Positions 37,143 to 54,919 of a DNA stretch of 64,000 bases are shown piece by piece; the first letter of the stretch is position 1, and each line of letters starts with the position of its first letter. The position numbers and the translations under genes are program-made. The stretch is from Pelodera strongyloides. Lineage: Eukaryota; Nematoda; Chromadorea; Rhabditida; Rhabditidae. Under the pieces are notes generated by a model that was not told the origin of the DNA, did not search any database, and worked only from the letters and a program-made list of their open reading frames with translations. The stretch is from assembly GCA_036852015.1 (NCBI GenBank), contig JAANDG010000305.1, forward strand, positions 1 to 64,000, read 5' to 3'.

Positions 37143-37442
37143 ATGGATTTTCCTTTGAATTACTCTAAAAACGTTGAAAGCTATGCAATCGGTGAAAAAA
37201 GATTTGCCGATGACCGAGCAAAAAATAATGATCGCTCGGTGTACAATTACAATTTCAAGCTTAATAAAAGATCCATGTGGACAATCATTTGTTTTGCTTA
37301 TTATGTATTATTTTATGGCCTCTTGGTAGGAATATTTATTAATGAGTATTTTCTGATTCGTGATCCTTGGATTGCCTTTTGCTTTTCTAGGGTTTGTATC
37401 TCTTATAGTTTTAGTACCTATCGATGTAACCGTAATCCTTAA
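37143..37442 (+). CDS. Hypothetical small single-span membrane protein ORF, copy B
   Basis: This is the counterpart of 16385-16684, with the same start MDFPLNYSKN and the same length (99 codons). The span reads AYYVLFYGLLVG instead of IYYVILYGLLVG; eight of 36 bases differ here, yet the frame and the hydrophobic character are kept. Upstream, an 8 bp insertion shifts the frame before the ATG, so 37143 is the better start. Function is unknown. Confidence 0.25.
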   Translation: MDFPLNYSKNVESYAIGEKRFADDRAKNNDRSVYNYNFKLNKRSMWTIICFAYYVLFYGLLVGIFINEYFLIRDPWIAFCFSRVCISYSFSTYRCNRNP

Positions 37443-40400
37443 CTCATTTGCGAAATTTTCATTTTTGTGCATCGTTATGACTGTTTTTGCACGCGCAAAT
37501 GCAGTCCATCAGGTGTTCTAACGCAGGTCCTTGAGGCCTGGGCCTGTGTTAGAAAAACGTTTTTTTTCAATCGATATTCCGATATCATATTGGTTTGATG
37601 GATGAAGATGAACCAGCGCTTTTTCACTAAGTAGACCCGATACGCGATGTTTCATATTCGATTTTTTTAGAACGCGGGCAAACTTCCTGCATTTTATCAT
37701 AGTCGGGTCTGCTTCTGCTGTCACCTCTTTCTACACACTCTACTCTCGTATTTCTCTTTCTCTTCCTCCTCTCGCCTCTCAATGAGATTTGGATTCTGTG
37801 TGTGTGGTTCCAGGACGCGACCACGCTATCGCTATCCAAAAAGGTAATTTTACATGTTTTGGTTTCTGTAGCTGTAGCATACAACATTAGGCATTATCAT
37901 CCTCGCCAGATTGGTATTCATTGTTTTTGGATTTCAGATCAGATAAATTGTATTATTTTAATGTTTGAATTTCAGGCGATTTACGTTCGTTCCGCGTCTC
38001 ACCCGAGTGGCTACTCCTGACCCTGCTGTACCCTGCCTCGTTGATGTCTTCAATTTCGACCACGACGGAGACTACCTGACTACCCGTTGGCCCTAGTTTC
38101 CCAACTGGCTAAGGATCCGACTACGTTCTGTTTTTATGGTATGTTTCTTTATTCCATTTCAACTGCAAACCGAATGACCACCAACCACCAACCCAAGTTT
38201 AATGCGCCATGTTTGTTTGAAGCATTTTTTTCATGGTTCATTTTTTCACCTGGGGCCCAATATCGTGTTGTAAATGGTTTTAATTTCTTTCTGGTTTAGG
38301 AACTTCAACTTGCGTTCAAGCGCTGGATAGGATTCCCATTTCCGTAAGAAAATCCCCGTTGTCTACAGAGCTGACAATCTTCCACACACTGGACTGGCGC
38401 ACAACTCCTTGCTCAATCTTCTCGGCTCCCAATTTGCATCTGGCCTATGGCCTTTCGAGGAACGCAATGTTCGAGGTATTTTTGTTTAAACTGCGTTTAT
38501 CCTTTACTGTATGCTCTAGAATATGAGAATATGCATCAACGCAACGCAACTCGTGGTGTCTTTGGGTGTGTTTTGCACATGATATTTGCTCATTTACTAC
38601 TCCTTCAGTGCAAATCAAGTAACGTTTTATGTTTAGGATTACCGTCAGTCCCCATTGTCAATATTGTCGCTGCAGCTTCTCTCCACTCCTGATATGGTTT
38701 CTACCGTCGCCTGTTCTGCACAGACACTTTATTCCTTGATCATCTTCTCTGTCGTGAAAGTCAACTTATCTATTATGGTATGTTTTTCTGTTGTTTTACC
38801 CTTGCCTTTTCCTCAAGTCATGCGATGATCCCTTGCCCAATTAGTTCGATGGCATGATGTTTTTCGTTTGTTTCCTTGCTCTTGCAAATTAAATAATACT
38901 TCCTTTACAGATTGATCGGACTATTTTCGCGTTCTCACCTCGGATAGTTTGTCCCCTCCTAGCCGTCGGCGTCGCTCACTCGCTCCAGCTTTTTTTTCTG
39001 CCCGTCTGCTCTGGCACATCAGTTCTACCTACACGGTATGTTTATGTTTCCTCTGCATTGGTTTCAAGATTCGCGTCGTGTGTTTAACTAACGTAACATC
39101 TTATCTTGTAGGTCTTCGGGCTAATGTATTACTTTTCTTTGCAAATTAAATAATGTTTGCCTTTTAGGTTGATCGTTCCGCGCAATCTGTCTTGCTCTAC
39201 GCTGATGTGAGACGCTGATGTGAGATTATGTGCTCGTCACCTATCTCTACCTCGCCTTGCTTTGATGTTCCCCTGATTCCCGCTCGTGTGCAGTCAACTA
39301 ATGTTATTACGGTACGATATGTTTTTTTAGTTTTACGGGCCTTACTTTGTATTCAAGCTTCACCTATTGTCAGAAATCAGATTTATGACTTCATTATCCC
39401 TATGTAAATCTCGAAAATATCATTTGTAAATCAACTAATTTTTTCCTTTTTAGATTGATCACTGATCGATGCGCGCTGTTGGCGGTGTTCGTCTTCTTAC
39501 ACGGTGCTCGTCTCCTACTCCCCATTCCTGATTCCTGTTTCCTGCTCGTCTACAGTCAATATTTTGATTAAGGTATGTTTATTTACAATTCTATCCTTGC
39601 GTCTTCAAGCTCCACATTATGCGTTGCGTGTAAAAGCACTCTGTATATTGCACTCGTAATCTGTTACAATTTTTACACTGCTTCTTTACAAACAAACAAT
39701 CTTTCATTTTTAGATTGAACGCTGGAGGCCGTTTTCCATGTTTTTCTACACTGGAAGTTATCATCATGGTCAATGGTTTCCCTGGCAGTTGCTCTACATG
39801 GATGTGTGATTCTCCTGCTCATCTGGTGCAGAAGCAGAACCTCCAGAAGACGGTACACTGAGATGTCTTCGCTCAACCTTGTGTTCTAATGTAATTTGGG
39901 AAAAAACTGAAAGAGATAAGGTGACCCAAAAAGAAGGGTGCCTGGGCCTTCAACGCATTTTCATTGTCTGAGACAATTTAGCTTGAAATTTTGATTGTAT
40001 TCCTGACTGCGTTGGAGGTCCAAAAGAGCAAAAAAGAATGAAAGCTCAAAGTTGAATTTAAATAAAAGATCCATTGTTGGACGCATTGCCCTCTAATATT
40101 TTTTGTCTAACAGCTCTTGTAGTGTCCTATTTATTTAGTTTCATAATTTGAGCTAAAACTTTATTGCAATAGTGATACCTTATTTCGATCGTGACTTTTT
40201 ATTATTAAGGTAGCGTGTCGGAGTTCCATTGTTCCATATGCTATTTATTTTCTTTGTCCTGATAGTAACACTGAGTGGATCCTTCGTTATTTTCCCCTAT
40301 TTCTTGCGTTTTATGGCGCATGCGCAATATATTTATTACCTTTGTACGGAAAAGCTTCTATCCTGTGGCCAGCTCCTTTTGATTATGCAGCGCTTTTTTT

Positions 40401-40699
40401 ATCGCAATATGCGACCTTCAGCCGTTTGTTAATATCTATTTTGATGCCGTAAGGCCGTAAGTGCATGGAGATCCTGATCCTGCCAGGTTCCCGTTTGTCG
40501 GTAGATAGTCTGGCCCCGAATGGGGTGCGCTGCGTACGGTGTAGTTGCGGGCACAGCTGTTAGCTGTGTTCGGGTTACATTTGTCGGTACGCAGATCATA
40601 CCGTTGGATCCCCAAGAATCAATTCTTGGTGGAACAGATTTTATTTTTTTAGTCTCTTGGAGACTCTGTACTCTTTGGTGATTTCACAGGCATTATCAT

Positions 40700-40705
40700 A
40701 ATAAA
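40700..40705 (+). terminator. Poly(A) signal AATAAA, copy B
   Basis: Same AATAAA plus GT-rich downstream tract as at 20111 in copy A. It marks the likely 3' end of the plus-strand multi-exon unit. Confidence 0.6.
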
Positions 40706-40781
40706 GTTTTCTCTTTGGTGTTTTGTGTGTGTCCGTCCTGTCCGTTCCTAAGTGTTTGTGGTATCGTCCCTTTTCAGGCAG

Positions 40782-41815
40782 CCGCTTCCCCCGCTGCGCG
40801 TTGCTCGCTCCCCCCGCGCTTGCCTTCCCCGCTGCGCGTTGCTCGATCCCCCGCGCTTGCCTTCTCCGCTGCGCGTTGCTCGCTACCCCGCGCTTGCCTT
40901 CCCCACTGCGCGATGCTCGCTACCCCCGCGCTGCCTTCCCCGCTGCGCGTTGCTCGCTCCCCCCGCGCTTGCCTTCCCCGCTGCGCGTTGCTCGCTCCCC
41001 CCGCGCTTGCCTTCCCCGCTGCGCGTTGCTCGCTTCCCCCGCGCTGCCTTCCCCGCTGCGCGTTGCTCGCTCCCCCCGCGCTTTCCTTCCCCGCTGCTCG
41101 CTTCCCCGCGCTAGCCTTCCCCGCTGCGCGTTGCCCGCTCCCCGCCCGCGCTTGCCTTCCCCGCTGCGCGTTGCTCGCTCCCCCCGCGCTTGCCTTCCCC
41201 GCTGCGCGTTGCTCGTTCCCCCCGCGCTTGCCTTCCCCGCTGCGCGTTGCTCGTTCCCCCCGCGCTTGCCTTCCCCGCTGCGCGATGGTCGCTCCTCCCG
41301 CAGCGCACTCGCCTTCCCCGCTGCGCGTTGCTCGCTCCCCCCGTGCTTGCCTTCCCCGCTGCGCGTTGCTCGCTCCCCGCCCGCGCTTGCCTTCCCCGCT
41401 GCGCGTTGCTCGCTCTCCCCGCGTTTGCCTTCCACGCTGCGCGTTGCTCGCTCACCCCGCGCTTGCCTTTCCCGATGCGCGTTGCTCCCCTCGCTCGTAG
41501 TCCCCTATCGCGCTTGGCCTGCCTGCGCTGCTCCATTCGCGCTCCCTTCCTCACCATGCTGTCGCTCCCTTAACGCGCGTCCCTCACTGCCGCGCTCCCC
41601 TTCCCCACAGCGCTTCTCTTCCTGCCGCACGCTGCTCCCCTGCGCTCCCCTTCCCCACCGCGCTGCTCGCTCCCTGCCGCACGTTGCTCCCCCGCGCTCC
41701 CCTTCCCAACCGCGCTACTCGCTCCCTGCCGCACGTTGCTCCCCGCGCGTCGTTCTCCTCGCGGTTCGCATCCCCTCTCGCGCGTCACTCCCCCTCGCGC
41801 TGGTTTTCCGAGCTG
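40782..41815. repeat. GC-rich minisatellite, copy B, uninterrupted
   Basis: About 700 bp of ~38 bp units (CGCTGCGCGTTGCTCGCTCC and CCCGCGCTTGCCTTCC), then about 330 bp of looser ~50 bp units. Most units differ by one or two bases. This is the pre-insertion state of the array that is split in copy A. Long open frames on both strands here are compositional artefacts. Confidence 0.95.
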
Positions 41816-42458
41816 TCGCTGAGATCATGAACATATTTCCTGGCAAGGAATACACTTCTTGAAGTTGCACTTACATGTGCGTTTATCTAAGCATTTGGGT
41901 TGTAGACGAGATCTCATGCCGATTTTCTTGATACTACTCTTTCGTAGTTATGCTAAGTTACTCGAATTTAGCTAGATGTTTTTATTCCAATTAAAGTTAA
42001 ACCAACACAAAGCCAAACGCTTTAACCGACACAAAACTCAACGTTAAATCTGTTCAGTCTAATTTTAACACCCTTTTGTCTTTCTCAACCTCCTTTTTAT
42101 AATATTGTTAAGCATTATCAACCACAAAAACATTCACATCTCAATCATTTATACAAAAATCACATGCAAAATATAAAACACAGGCAATAGATAATGTACG
42201 GGCAGAAAACTATTCGAGAGTAGTAAATTTAAAAAATGCATGTATTCTACTATATGTGCCAAGCAAATAAAGAAGACTTAATTCATAGGCAACATTTCAA
42301 AATAAGAATTAAATGTACCAAAAATTTAGTAAAAATAAACAATGGATCGACTAAAAGAAATAAATCAAAAGCATTATTCAACAACAATTCCAAAAAAATG
42401 AGTAAAATGATCTGACTTTAACCGGCGAATTTTCATCCAACTCATTTCCGCTAAACCA

Positions 42459-42557
42459 TTAAAGTGGTACCGCACATGGTTTTCAAGCGTATAATGGATT
42501 TCAACTTGTGTTCCATTCTGCGCCTGGGAATATAAACCACGTGCAGTACCTCTTTAA
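42459..42557. mobile_element. MITE family A (copy B)
   Basis: Twin of 25452-25550, TTAA-bounded, with the same degenerate terminal repeats. Confidence 0.75.
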
Positions 42558-42696
42558 TATATCAATGAAACTTACAAAGTACTCAGCTCTAGTATAATAA
42601 ACCGGACTCCAAGCAAAAGCAAAACTCATTCCAATCAGCATCAGAATAATCAATGAACAATAAAAAGATACCCAAATTACGAAAGGATATTACCAA

Positions 42697-42816
42697 TTAA
42701 AGCGGTATGACACGTGGTTTGAAACGTATGCCGGAACCGTTTGTATAGACGACGACATAATACACAGCGATGCAGTTCTCCGACATACATTTCAAAACCA
42801 CCTACCATACCGCTAA
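42697..42816. mobile_element. MITE family A (copy B, second)
   Basis: Twin of 25690-25810, starting TTAAAGCGGTATGACACGTG and ending ACCATACCGCTAA. Confidence 0.8.
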
Positions 42817-43162
42817 ACAGGCAATTCAAAATATATAACAAAATTTGACTAAACTGTGGAGCAAAATATCACTGTTTGAAGAAAGTAGTTCCTGAACAAA
42901 CATGCACCTATTTTATATTTACAGGACAAAATTGGTGGTGCAGAATTGGGAACAAAAATAGCCGAGTAGTTTAGAATCGTTCACTTTAAATGTTAGAATA
43001 GCAAGAACTTAACGTTGCCTTTTCTTTAAACTGTAGGTAAGTTACCCCTTGCAAAGTTAAATTCAAACACCACATGGGCTCGCATCAAATAAGGTAATTA
43101 GGTATAAGTGATAACGTCTTAAAAGACAACACAATGGCAATAGGAGACAAAAAAAACACTGT

Positions 43163-43281
43163 TTAAAGTGGTACGACACGTGGTTTATGAAATGCAAGCT
43201 AGGCTAGACTTCTTCCCCACAGTGTGGAACGTGTAGCACTTGTTCAGGAAACATTTACAAACCTGTGTCATACCGCTTTAA
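43163..43281. mobile_element. MITE family A (copy B, third)
   Basis: Twin of 26158-26276, with ends AAGTGGTACGACACGTGGTT and TGTCATACCGCTT. Confidence 0.8.
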
Positions 43282-43532
43282 CATCCCAATCAAAAAATCA
43301 ACCCACTGGATAAGCATATGATTGAAAAATGATTGACTATATTAAACTAATTAAACAGAGAATATCGAAGAAATCGAATCTTTCTTTTTGGTTTTGTCTC
43401 TCAAAGGACCAATACATAATTCGCTCAAAATGGACAGATAAAAAATTGTTTAAGATTTCAAAAGCAACGCTGTAATCTTGCCTTTCTACACCGGTCTGCT
43501 AATGGCCCGCCGGCTGGTTAATGGCCCGGCCA

Positions 43533-45939
<2,407 letters not shown>

Positions 45940-46080
45940 TTTTGTTTTTCTTATCTGAAAAGAGGAAACTTTAAAGGAATACAATAAACTCAACTCGACG
46001 CCAATATGAAACGTGAGCGCGGAGCGATCAATAATAAATATCAAAAGAAAATACAATAGCTAAAATAAAGAGGGGCTTAC

Positions 46081-49181
<3,101 letters not shown>

Positions 49182-50386
49182 TCAAGCTGTAATCTGAAAT
49201 ACAAAACTATTAGATGTGAGTTCTTCATTTTCAATTTCAAAACATTATTCTCGAAGTCTCGAAGCAAAAATATAATTTAAAAAAGCGAAGGTACGAATTT
49301 CTTCACTGATAAACTATATCAGGGCCAAAACGTCTGTTTACGTGATAAGCAGGGGCATGCGGGTGCAACAAACCAAATATTAAAGTTCAATACAATTTCA
49401 CTAATACAACTACAGACTACAGTTATGCAAATAAGAAATTTTAGGTTAAAGCAAATCAATCAATAATCACCGGACTTTAAACCGTGAGTCAAGGAATAAA
49501 ACTATAAAACAATGTTTGCTCCCTGTTTTTATTATATTTATTCAAAATTCAAATACAAATTGCACGGAATGTTAAACTCGTATACAAAGGCTATAAACGT
49601 TAAACTCCTATACAAAAGACTATCAGCGTTAAACTCATATATAAATGACTATAAGCTAAATGCGATACACCAACAAGCAAAAAATTAAGTGATACTTTCT
49701 ACATAAAGGACAACTACTATTTACGGAAAGATAAGCCTACTGGGTACTATTCCTAGAATGTGGAGCATCTGCATCAGAATGAGACTTGAGTCTCCACTCC
49801 GAATCCGAAAACAACAAGCTTTTTTTTAAACTTACAATTTACAACAAGAGCATAATTAAGCAAGACAAGGATGTTAATGGTTTTGGTTAATGATATCACA
49901 TTCGGCTGGATAGAAAAGATGTAAGTAACAGACTATGATATGAACAAGAACAAATTCCAAAAAATAAGGATTTTCGTAAATTTCGAATTATTAAAATCAA
50001 ATGGTTAACCAATACTTAATAAGCAAATATCAATAAATATTCATAAAATCATCATACCTGATTGAATAATGGAATGAAGTAAAAAGCAAACCCAAACGGC
50101 AAGCAGTAATAAATGTCGTAAGTCGTAGTAACACACCAAAACACGCGTTCGTTTGTTACGGTGCATCTCACAATCACAAGCCACCTGTAATTAATAAATT
50201 ACTGCAGTTATGAGAAACCTGTATAGAGCCGCGTTTCCTACTTCTTATTTCTTATGCTTACTGTCTGTCAGACGAGCCAGTTGTCGGACCCGGTAAATTT
50301 ATCTTTCGAAACAATTCACTTTTCCAAGTTTGGCAAACAGGTGGGCGGAGCCAAAAAGTGGAAAAAACAGCGTGTGTCGGTTGCAT
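49182..50386 (-). CDS. Putative small membrane protein, two or three exons
   Basis: I do not recognise this protein. Exon 50262-50386 starts at ATG (MQPTHAVFSTFW) and ends at donor GTAAGC with two bases left over. Exon 50058-50184 starts after TTAATTACAG and completes that codon. It runs 42 codons with a hydrophobic, aromatic-rich tail (YDIYYCLPFGFAFYFIPLF) and ends at donor GTATGA in phase 0. A short last exon (49182-49193, Ile-Thr-Ala-stop) follows acceptor TTTCAG. Joined length is 87 codons. Two GC boxes (GGGCGGAGC at 50343 and GGGCGGGAC at 50395, read on the plus strand) flank the start, in otherwise AT-rich DNA, suggesting a promoter. The third exon is the weakest part; other downstream exons are possible. 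Confidence 0.35.
49571..49656. repeat. 28-29 bp tandem repeat, three units
   Basis: GTTAAACTCGTATACAAAGG-like units start at 49571, 49599 and 49628, with a few substitutions. Confidence 0.85.
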
Positions 50387-50405
50387 TTTCGGGTGGGCGG
50401 GACTT
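50338..50405 (-). promoter_or_regulatory. GC-box pair near the start of the small membrane protein gene
   Basis: AGGTGGGCGGAGCC and CGGGTGGGCGGGACTT are two Sp1-type GC boxes about 50 bp apart, in a region otherwise poor in GC. They overlap or lie just 5' of the minus-strand ATG at 50386. Confidence 0.35.
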
Positions 50406-52079
50406 GCCTAGTTATGCTGTGTTGGTGGACCCGGTATCTGGTATGTATTACTGTCGGATCTTAATTTAATTCGCTGTTTGTTACTCCATACTCCTATGAA
50501 ATACGACATACGACGCGTTAGAGATATGGTACGCGGTTTATGAAATGTCATTGGACAATTCCAATTCTTACATATTATATGCAAATTTGAAGGCTTTCTT
50601 TATACGGTACAAAATGGAAAATAATTTGCATACAATACATGGAAATGCTGGCGTATAATATAAATTTCATGCTTTTGTTGAATAATAATCAAATCAATTC
50701 ACATCAAGCTGTCATTCCTACCAACGAAGAAACGTGCAAAACCGAAACTCCAATTCAATAATTCACACAAGCCAAGGACGACTGCTAAGGGCCACAAGGG
50801 TGCATTCTATATTGCAACGGTATACGGTAAGGTAAGAATCAGAGACGCCGACGAGACGAGATCTAGAGAACGCGATGGAAAAGCAACCAGCGACGGATCA
50901 ACCAACTACGAGACACGAGAGACGAATGAGAGCGGATGCGTATGCGAAAAGAACCATGGTCGCTAGCCAGATTGCCAGAACCTAATAAATACGTTGTTAG
51001 GGTCAGAGATGCAGATTTCTGCATAGGCGCGCTATATTCACGCCGTACAAATACTAACTTCTACTCTACAGCTTACACCCATACTACTCCTAGCTTACAT
51101 ACGAATTCAACCTCAATCTCATAATTATTACCATTTATCCATCCAAATTATTTCACCAGTAGCGAATTCTACAGAATTTTTACATTGTTTCATACATAAT
51201 TAATTTCAGCTCATGGAAAACTCGTATTGAAGTTCCAATTCAAATTGACGAGAGAAAGAAAGAATAAATATACTATTGAAAATGAGCCGTATTTGCTCGT
51301 CCAATATCCCATATATGGATTCAACAAGGAAGGAGGGCACAATGCTGGTCAAGCCCACAGGTGTGGCGAATTAATCATTAATCATTCCTTATTAGTGGTT
51401 CAAATCGATGTTTGGGCTAGAGAGAGACTGGAAGCACCACAAGATCAATAAAGAAACCTAGCATAATCATTTAGTGGAAAGGACGAAAGGAGCGGCTAGA
51501 TGGAAATATGGAAATTAATAAGAAAAAGCCAGAAAATTAAAAATTGCTCGGTACTCCATTTTCCCACCTTTCTAAAAGAATCAGGTGGATTAGGAGTGAC
51601 AGAAAAATGTAGACGTGGAGAGGAAAGATGCATTCACAATTATTATAATTTAGGCAGCCGACCAAAACTCGATGTGTATTAATCTATTCACGCAGACAAG
51701 AAAAATAAATCTTCGATTCAAGATGCCACGCAAATTGGCCGCGTTCAAGTTCAGAGAAGCAAGCACATTACTTATACTTCAAAAACAAATGTAATAAAAA
51801 GTTGAATGCATAAAAATACTTTACTTTTCATCTGCACTTCGGAAAATTACTAACTATAAATAAGAAACTAGGAAGTCAAGTCGGATGCGTGCGAGTGCCG
51901 GAGCTAGGAGTTAGGAGTATCACGTCCCTCATAGCTCACGGGGAATATAACGTAACGGACGCAAGAGCAAGGGCTAAGGGCAGCTCAACTCACAAGCCCA
52001 CAAGTATACATATATGTACGAAGCATAAGTACGAAGATCACCTTTCGCACTGAAATGAAGAGTTCCTTACCTCATAACC
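50387..52079. other. Region without a confident gene
   Basis: One possible plus-strand exon starts after acceptor TTAATTTCAG at 51210 and stays open to 51451 (containing YLLVQYPIYGFNKEGGHNAG). No partner exon was found, so I leave it unassigned. A minus-strand GTAAGG donor at about 52065 lies just after the stop of the CHHC gene and may mark a 3' UTR intron. Confidence 0.4.
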
Positions 52080-54295
52080 TCATGAGTAGTCTCTGTTCGC
52101 GCGACACGTTCTCTGATGCGCTTCAATGTCCAGCTCCTCTAGAACATGCTTCGGATTGTAGAGGCAAATCGAGTATTTCTGAAACGGAACACATTAGCTT
52201 CAGGTCAGGTGTCAGGGGTTGTCACTGTCACCAATTCATCTTACAATTAGATTCAAAACGCAGACGAGTGGCCAGAATCCCATATTGAAGCTAAATTTGC
52301 TTCTAATGCCCTATGACCCCTATGGGCCCTATGACCTCCCCCCGCTACATAATATTTGTAAAAATGTAAAATAGTGAGTGAAAAGTAAAGGAAGAGACAA
52401 ACCTGATCACCGCCAGAAACCCGAAATGTGTGTAAGGCCTGCCAATTTTCGTTGACCAAACTAAAAAAAAATTCCCGTAAAAAACAACAATAGAATTTAC
52501 GTAGAGGGAAACAGTATACGTCGAGGCAGTGTGCATAGTTCTAAGTGCACTTTTGAGTCGGAGTCTCCTATAGTTAAGCAGATTTGCAGGTTTAGCTGAT
52601 TTTTGAGTTAAAATTTTGATGATCGGCAAAAGCGTCGTGACAGAGCTATGGGGCATCCTTGAGTGTAGTCTCAAAGTGGGTCTCCTAGTAGTACACACTC
52701 ATCTCATTGTGACCGTGTACTACTGCAACGAGCAACGACCATCAAAATATATTTAGTATACCTCTAAACAGAAGTAGAAGTGGTCTTTCTTTTCTATTTA
52801 TAAAACATCAGCAACACGGCAAAAGGATAAATAACATACTGGTCATTCAAATTCGTATGCACTGCATGGTTTGCCTTCGTCGGTCGTGGTTTAGCATCTG
52901 CATGTTGTGGCGGAGGCGGATTCGGAGTTTCCCGCGGTTGCACAGAGCTCCGCACATTTCTAAAAAAAACACGACTTAATTATGTGTAACATTTAGAATC
53001 AAACAAGTAACAAAACTAAAAATTACATTTAAAAATTTGTTTTACGCTTCAAGAGCAGAGCGTGCACCTTTATGTCAAGTTATTGCCTATGACATGTTCC
53101 GCAGCGGTCCTGAGCGCACAAGCGACTAAACACGAACTACTAGACGTAAACAGCAAAGGCTAGGGCTAGATAAGCTCAGTCAGCTTAGAACAATCCTTGA
53201 TTCGTTACTCAAGTTAAGTCACGTAGTAGAATAACGGGCTGCAAAAATTAATGCACTTTAGTTTATCTAACTTTCAAAAACTTGAATTGAATTTGATAAA
53301 TCATTATCTTTTTTGCGCACCTTTGTGGTTTGTGCGCACCTTTGTGGTGTAATAAATTATTATTACTATTATTATTACCTCTCCATATCACTACTGAATC
53401 CGGATCCGGAATTATTTACATTATGTTGGTGTTGTTCAGACAAAGCGGACGGACCTAAAGGCATCATATTGAGTAAACGCCGCAATCTGTACCTGCAATG
53501 TAATGCCCTTCCACAATAGGCTCATGGACATTTGGCCTATGGGCCCAGAACATTTACATTCCTCATGTTCAACCGGCAAACATATGTGTCCACGCCGCCC
53601 ACGTGCTAAATGTCCACGGGCGAACTGTGGAAAGGAATTACATTTTTGAACGTCCATTCGTATTTCGACCGTATTTTTGAAACTTTTTTTTTGTTCGGAA
53701 TTCCACCACGTCGAATTCACCGACGAGAGGAGAGGATCATAATATGTCACAAAAAAATTAAAAATGCATACCCGAATGCGTAGCAGTTGAATGATTCGGC
53801 ATAGGTTGTATGCGCGAATAGTCTTGGAAAGCGCTTTGTCCTAAGAAATTAATATACAAAAGCAGGAAATAACCTTAGTTATAGCAGCTAAAGAGAGAAT
53901 CAGTATCGATCGAACGAAGCTGAGCTGTGCGAAGTATGAAATTTATAAACCATTAACTAGAAGCTAACTATAAACACAATAAGTAGGGAAAAAAACCCAC
54001 CATGCCCAACACGAGGTTGTTGTTGTTCTGGCGTGCGCGCAATCCCAGAAGGTCCCGCTAAAATGGGCAAACATGGTTACTATTGCAATTTGGTGGTCTC
54101 AGTCTCAATCAACACATGGTTTTGTAAACCAATAGAACTCGAGGTAACATACTACGGATACTTTCATATTCTTTTTCGACGGGAAGACCAATTAAAAAGT
54201 ACAAGAAATGAAGAAATATAAAACGAACCCTGCGCAGGTGATGCCACGTCCGCCTTCATCACACGTTCTAGATCATCCTCACCAATGTTCCACAT
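52080..54295 (-). CDS. Protein with C-terminal CHHC zinc-finger motif, seven exons
   Basis: Seven exons chain in phase to 203 codons: 54229-54295 (starts MWNIGEDDLERVM), 54001-54057, 53772-53840, 53379-53520, 52840-52959, 52403-52460 and 52080-52178. The total is 612 bases with no internal stop. The middle is low complexity (PNPPPPQHADAKPRP, Gln/His/Asn-rich). The last exon has C176, H182, H192 and C196 in the order C-x5-H-x9-H-x3-C, starting CLYNPKH and ending HQRTC. That is the CHHC signature known from U11-48K, TRM13 and GTSF1 proteins, where it binds zinc and RNA. Those families place it nearer the N-terminus, so the architecture here differs. The acceptor of exon 4 (ATGAG at 53521-53525) is poor; a better CAG at 53493 breaks the phase. 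The ATG could be internal if further 5' exons exist. The gene is fairly likely real; its role is unknown. Confidence 0.6.
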
Positions 54296-54373
54296 TCCTG
54301 CAAGTAACAGAAAACTTCATAAAGTGTAACAGAAGAAGAAACATTAGAAACAACGAGGTTTGTGTTAAATTGT

Positions 54374-54433
54374 TGGTCGTGACGGGGATCGAACCTGGGA
54401 CCGATTGGTGCAATTGAGCTCAACGAGTGCTAC
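54374..54433 (-). repeat. tRNA-derived (SINE-like) fragment
   Basis: On the minus strand this reads TAGCACTCGTTGAGCTC then a B box GGTTCGATCCC followed by CGTCACGACC. The B box is perfect and the A box is degenerate. It lies upstream of, or within, 5' sequence of the CHHC gene. Probably a tRNA-derived SINE remnant. Confidence 0.5.
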
Positions 54434-54816
54434 TAAAAGAAACTGGTAAAAAAGAAAGAAAGAAAAAGGAACCAAACAAGAAAGTATGAATTTCACAGAC
54501 ACATGCAAAAGCAAAAAATAAAGGAGCATCGATTTCATTATTCTTAATTTAGTCGATTTTTTACTCATGCAAGTTCGATGCAAAATTGATTCTAGGGCCG
54601 GAGATCTGTGCTTTTTTCGTCTTTTTCGTATACAAGGCAGCCTACGCGAGTATACAAAATGACGAAACTGTGGCGAGCTACCCATGAAAGTAGATGTTAT
54701 AAGCTCTACAGTTGTCACAAGAAAATAGACAAACAGTAAGTGCACACAAACACGCAATACAAAGAAACGAATTGTTGTGAAATAAATATATTACTAAGAC
54801 TTGCTTGTAATCTTAA
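54434..54816. other. No feature recognised
   Basis: AT-rich sequence between the SINE-like fragment and the Harbinger-like MITE. No splice-consistent frame was seen. Confidence 0.4.
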
Positions 54817-54919
54817 GGGCGCGTTCGGGATTGATTTTCCGAAAGGAAACTCGGCCAAATCCTCGTTCGGGATGGACATTTTGGAAACGTTCTAAGCTTG
54901 GAGAAAACAAAAAATACAG

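Larger units (their letters stand above)
35027..40720 (+). ncRNA. Putative multi-exon non-coding transcription unit, copy B
   Basis: Same organisation as the copy A unit: short islands separated by introns with GTATGT or GTAAGT donors and TTTTAG or TTTCAG acceptors. It starts after the acceptor at 35026 and ends at AATAAA (40700). Copy B keeps sites lost in copy A: the exon 38911-39035 has a proper TTTACAG acceptor and a GTATGTTT donor. Tandemly similar exons beginning TTGATC lie at 38911, about 39172 and about 39456. No continuous coding frame was found. Confidence 0.4.
41816..43532. other. AT-rich 3' flank of Rab7, copy B
   Basis: No exon is recognised. The stretch contains three family A MITEs. 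Any Rab7 3' UTR would lie here; an AATAAA on the minus strand is seen near 41980, but I cannot tie it to the gene. Confidence 0.55.

Noticed and set aside
40723..41862. Arg/Pro/Ala-rich open frames up to 379 codons
   Set aside because: They run through a short tandem repeat without stops in several frames and on both strands. Amino-acid content simply follows the repeat, so they are not genes.
53436..53640. Minus-strand frame with CNSFPQFARGHLARGRRGHIC as a CCCH zinc finger
   Set aside because: Cys/His spacing does not fit CCCH fingers, and the phase of neighbouring exons of the CHHC gene is broken if this is included.
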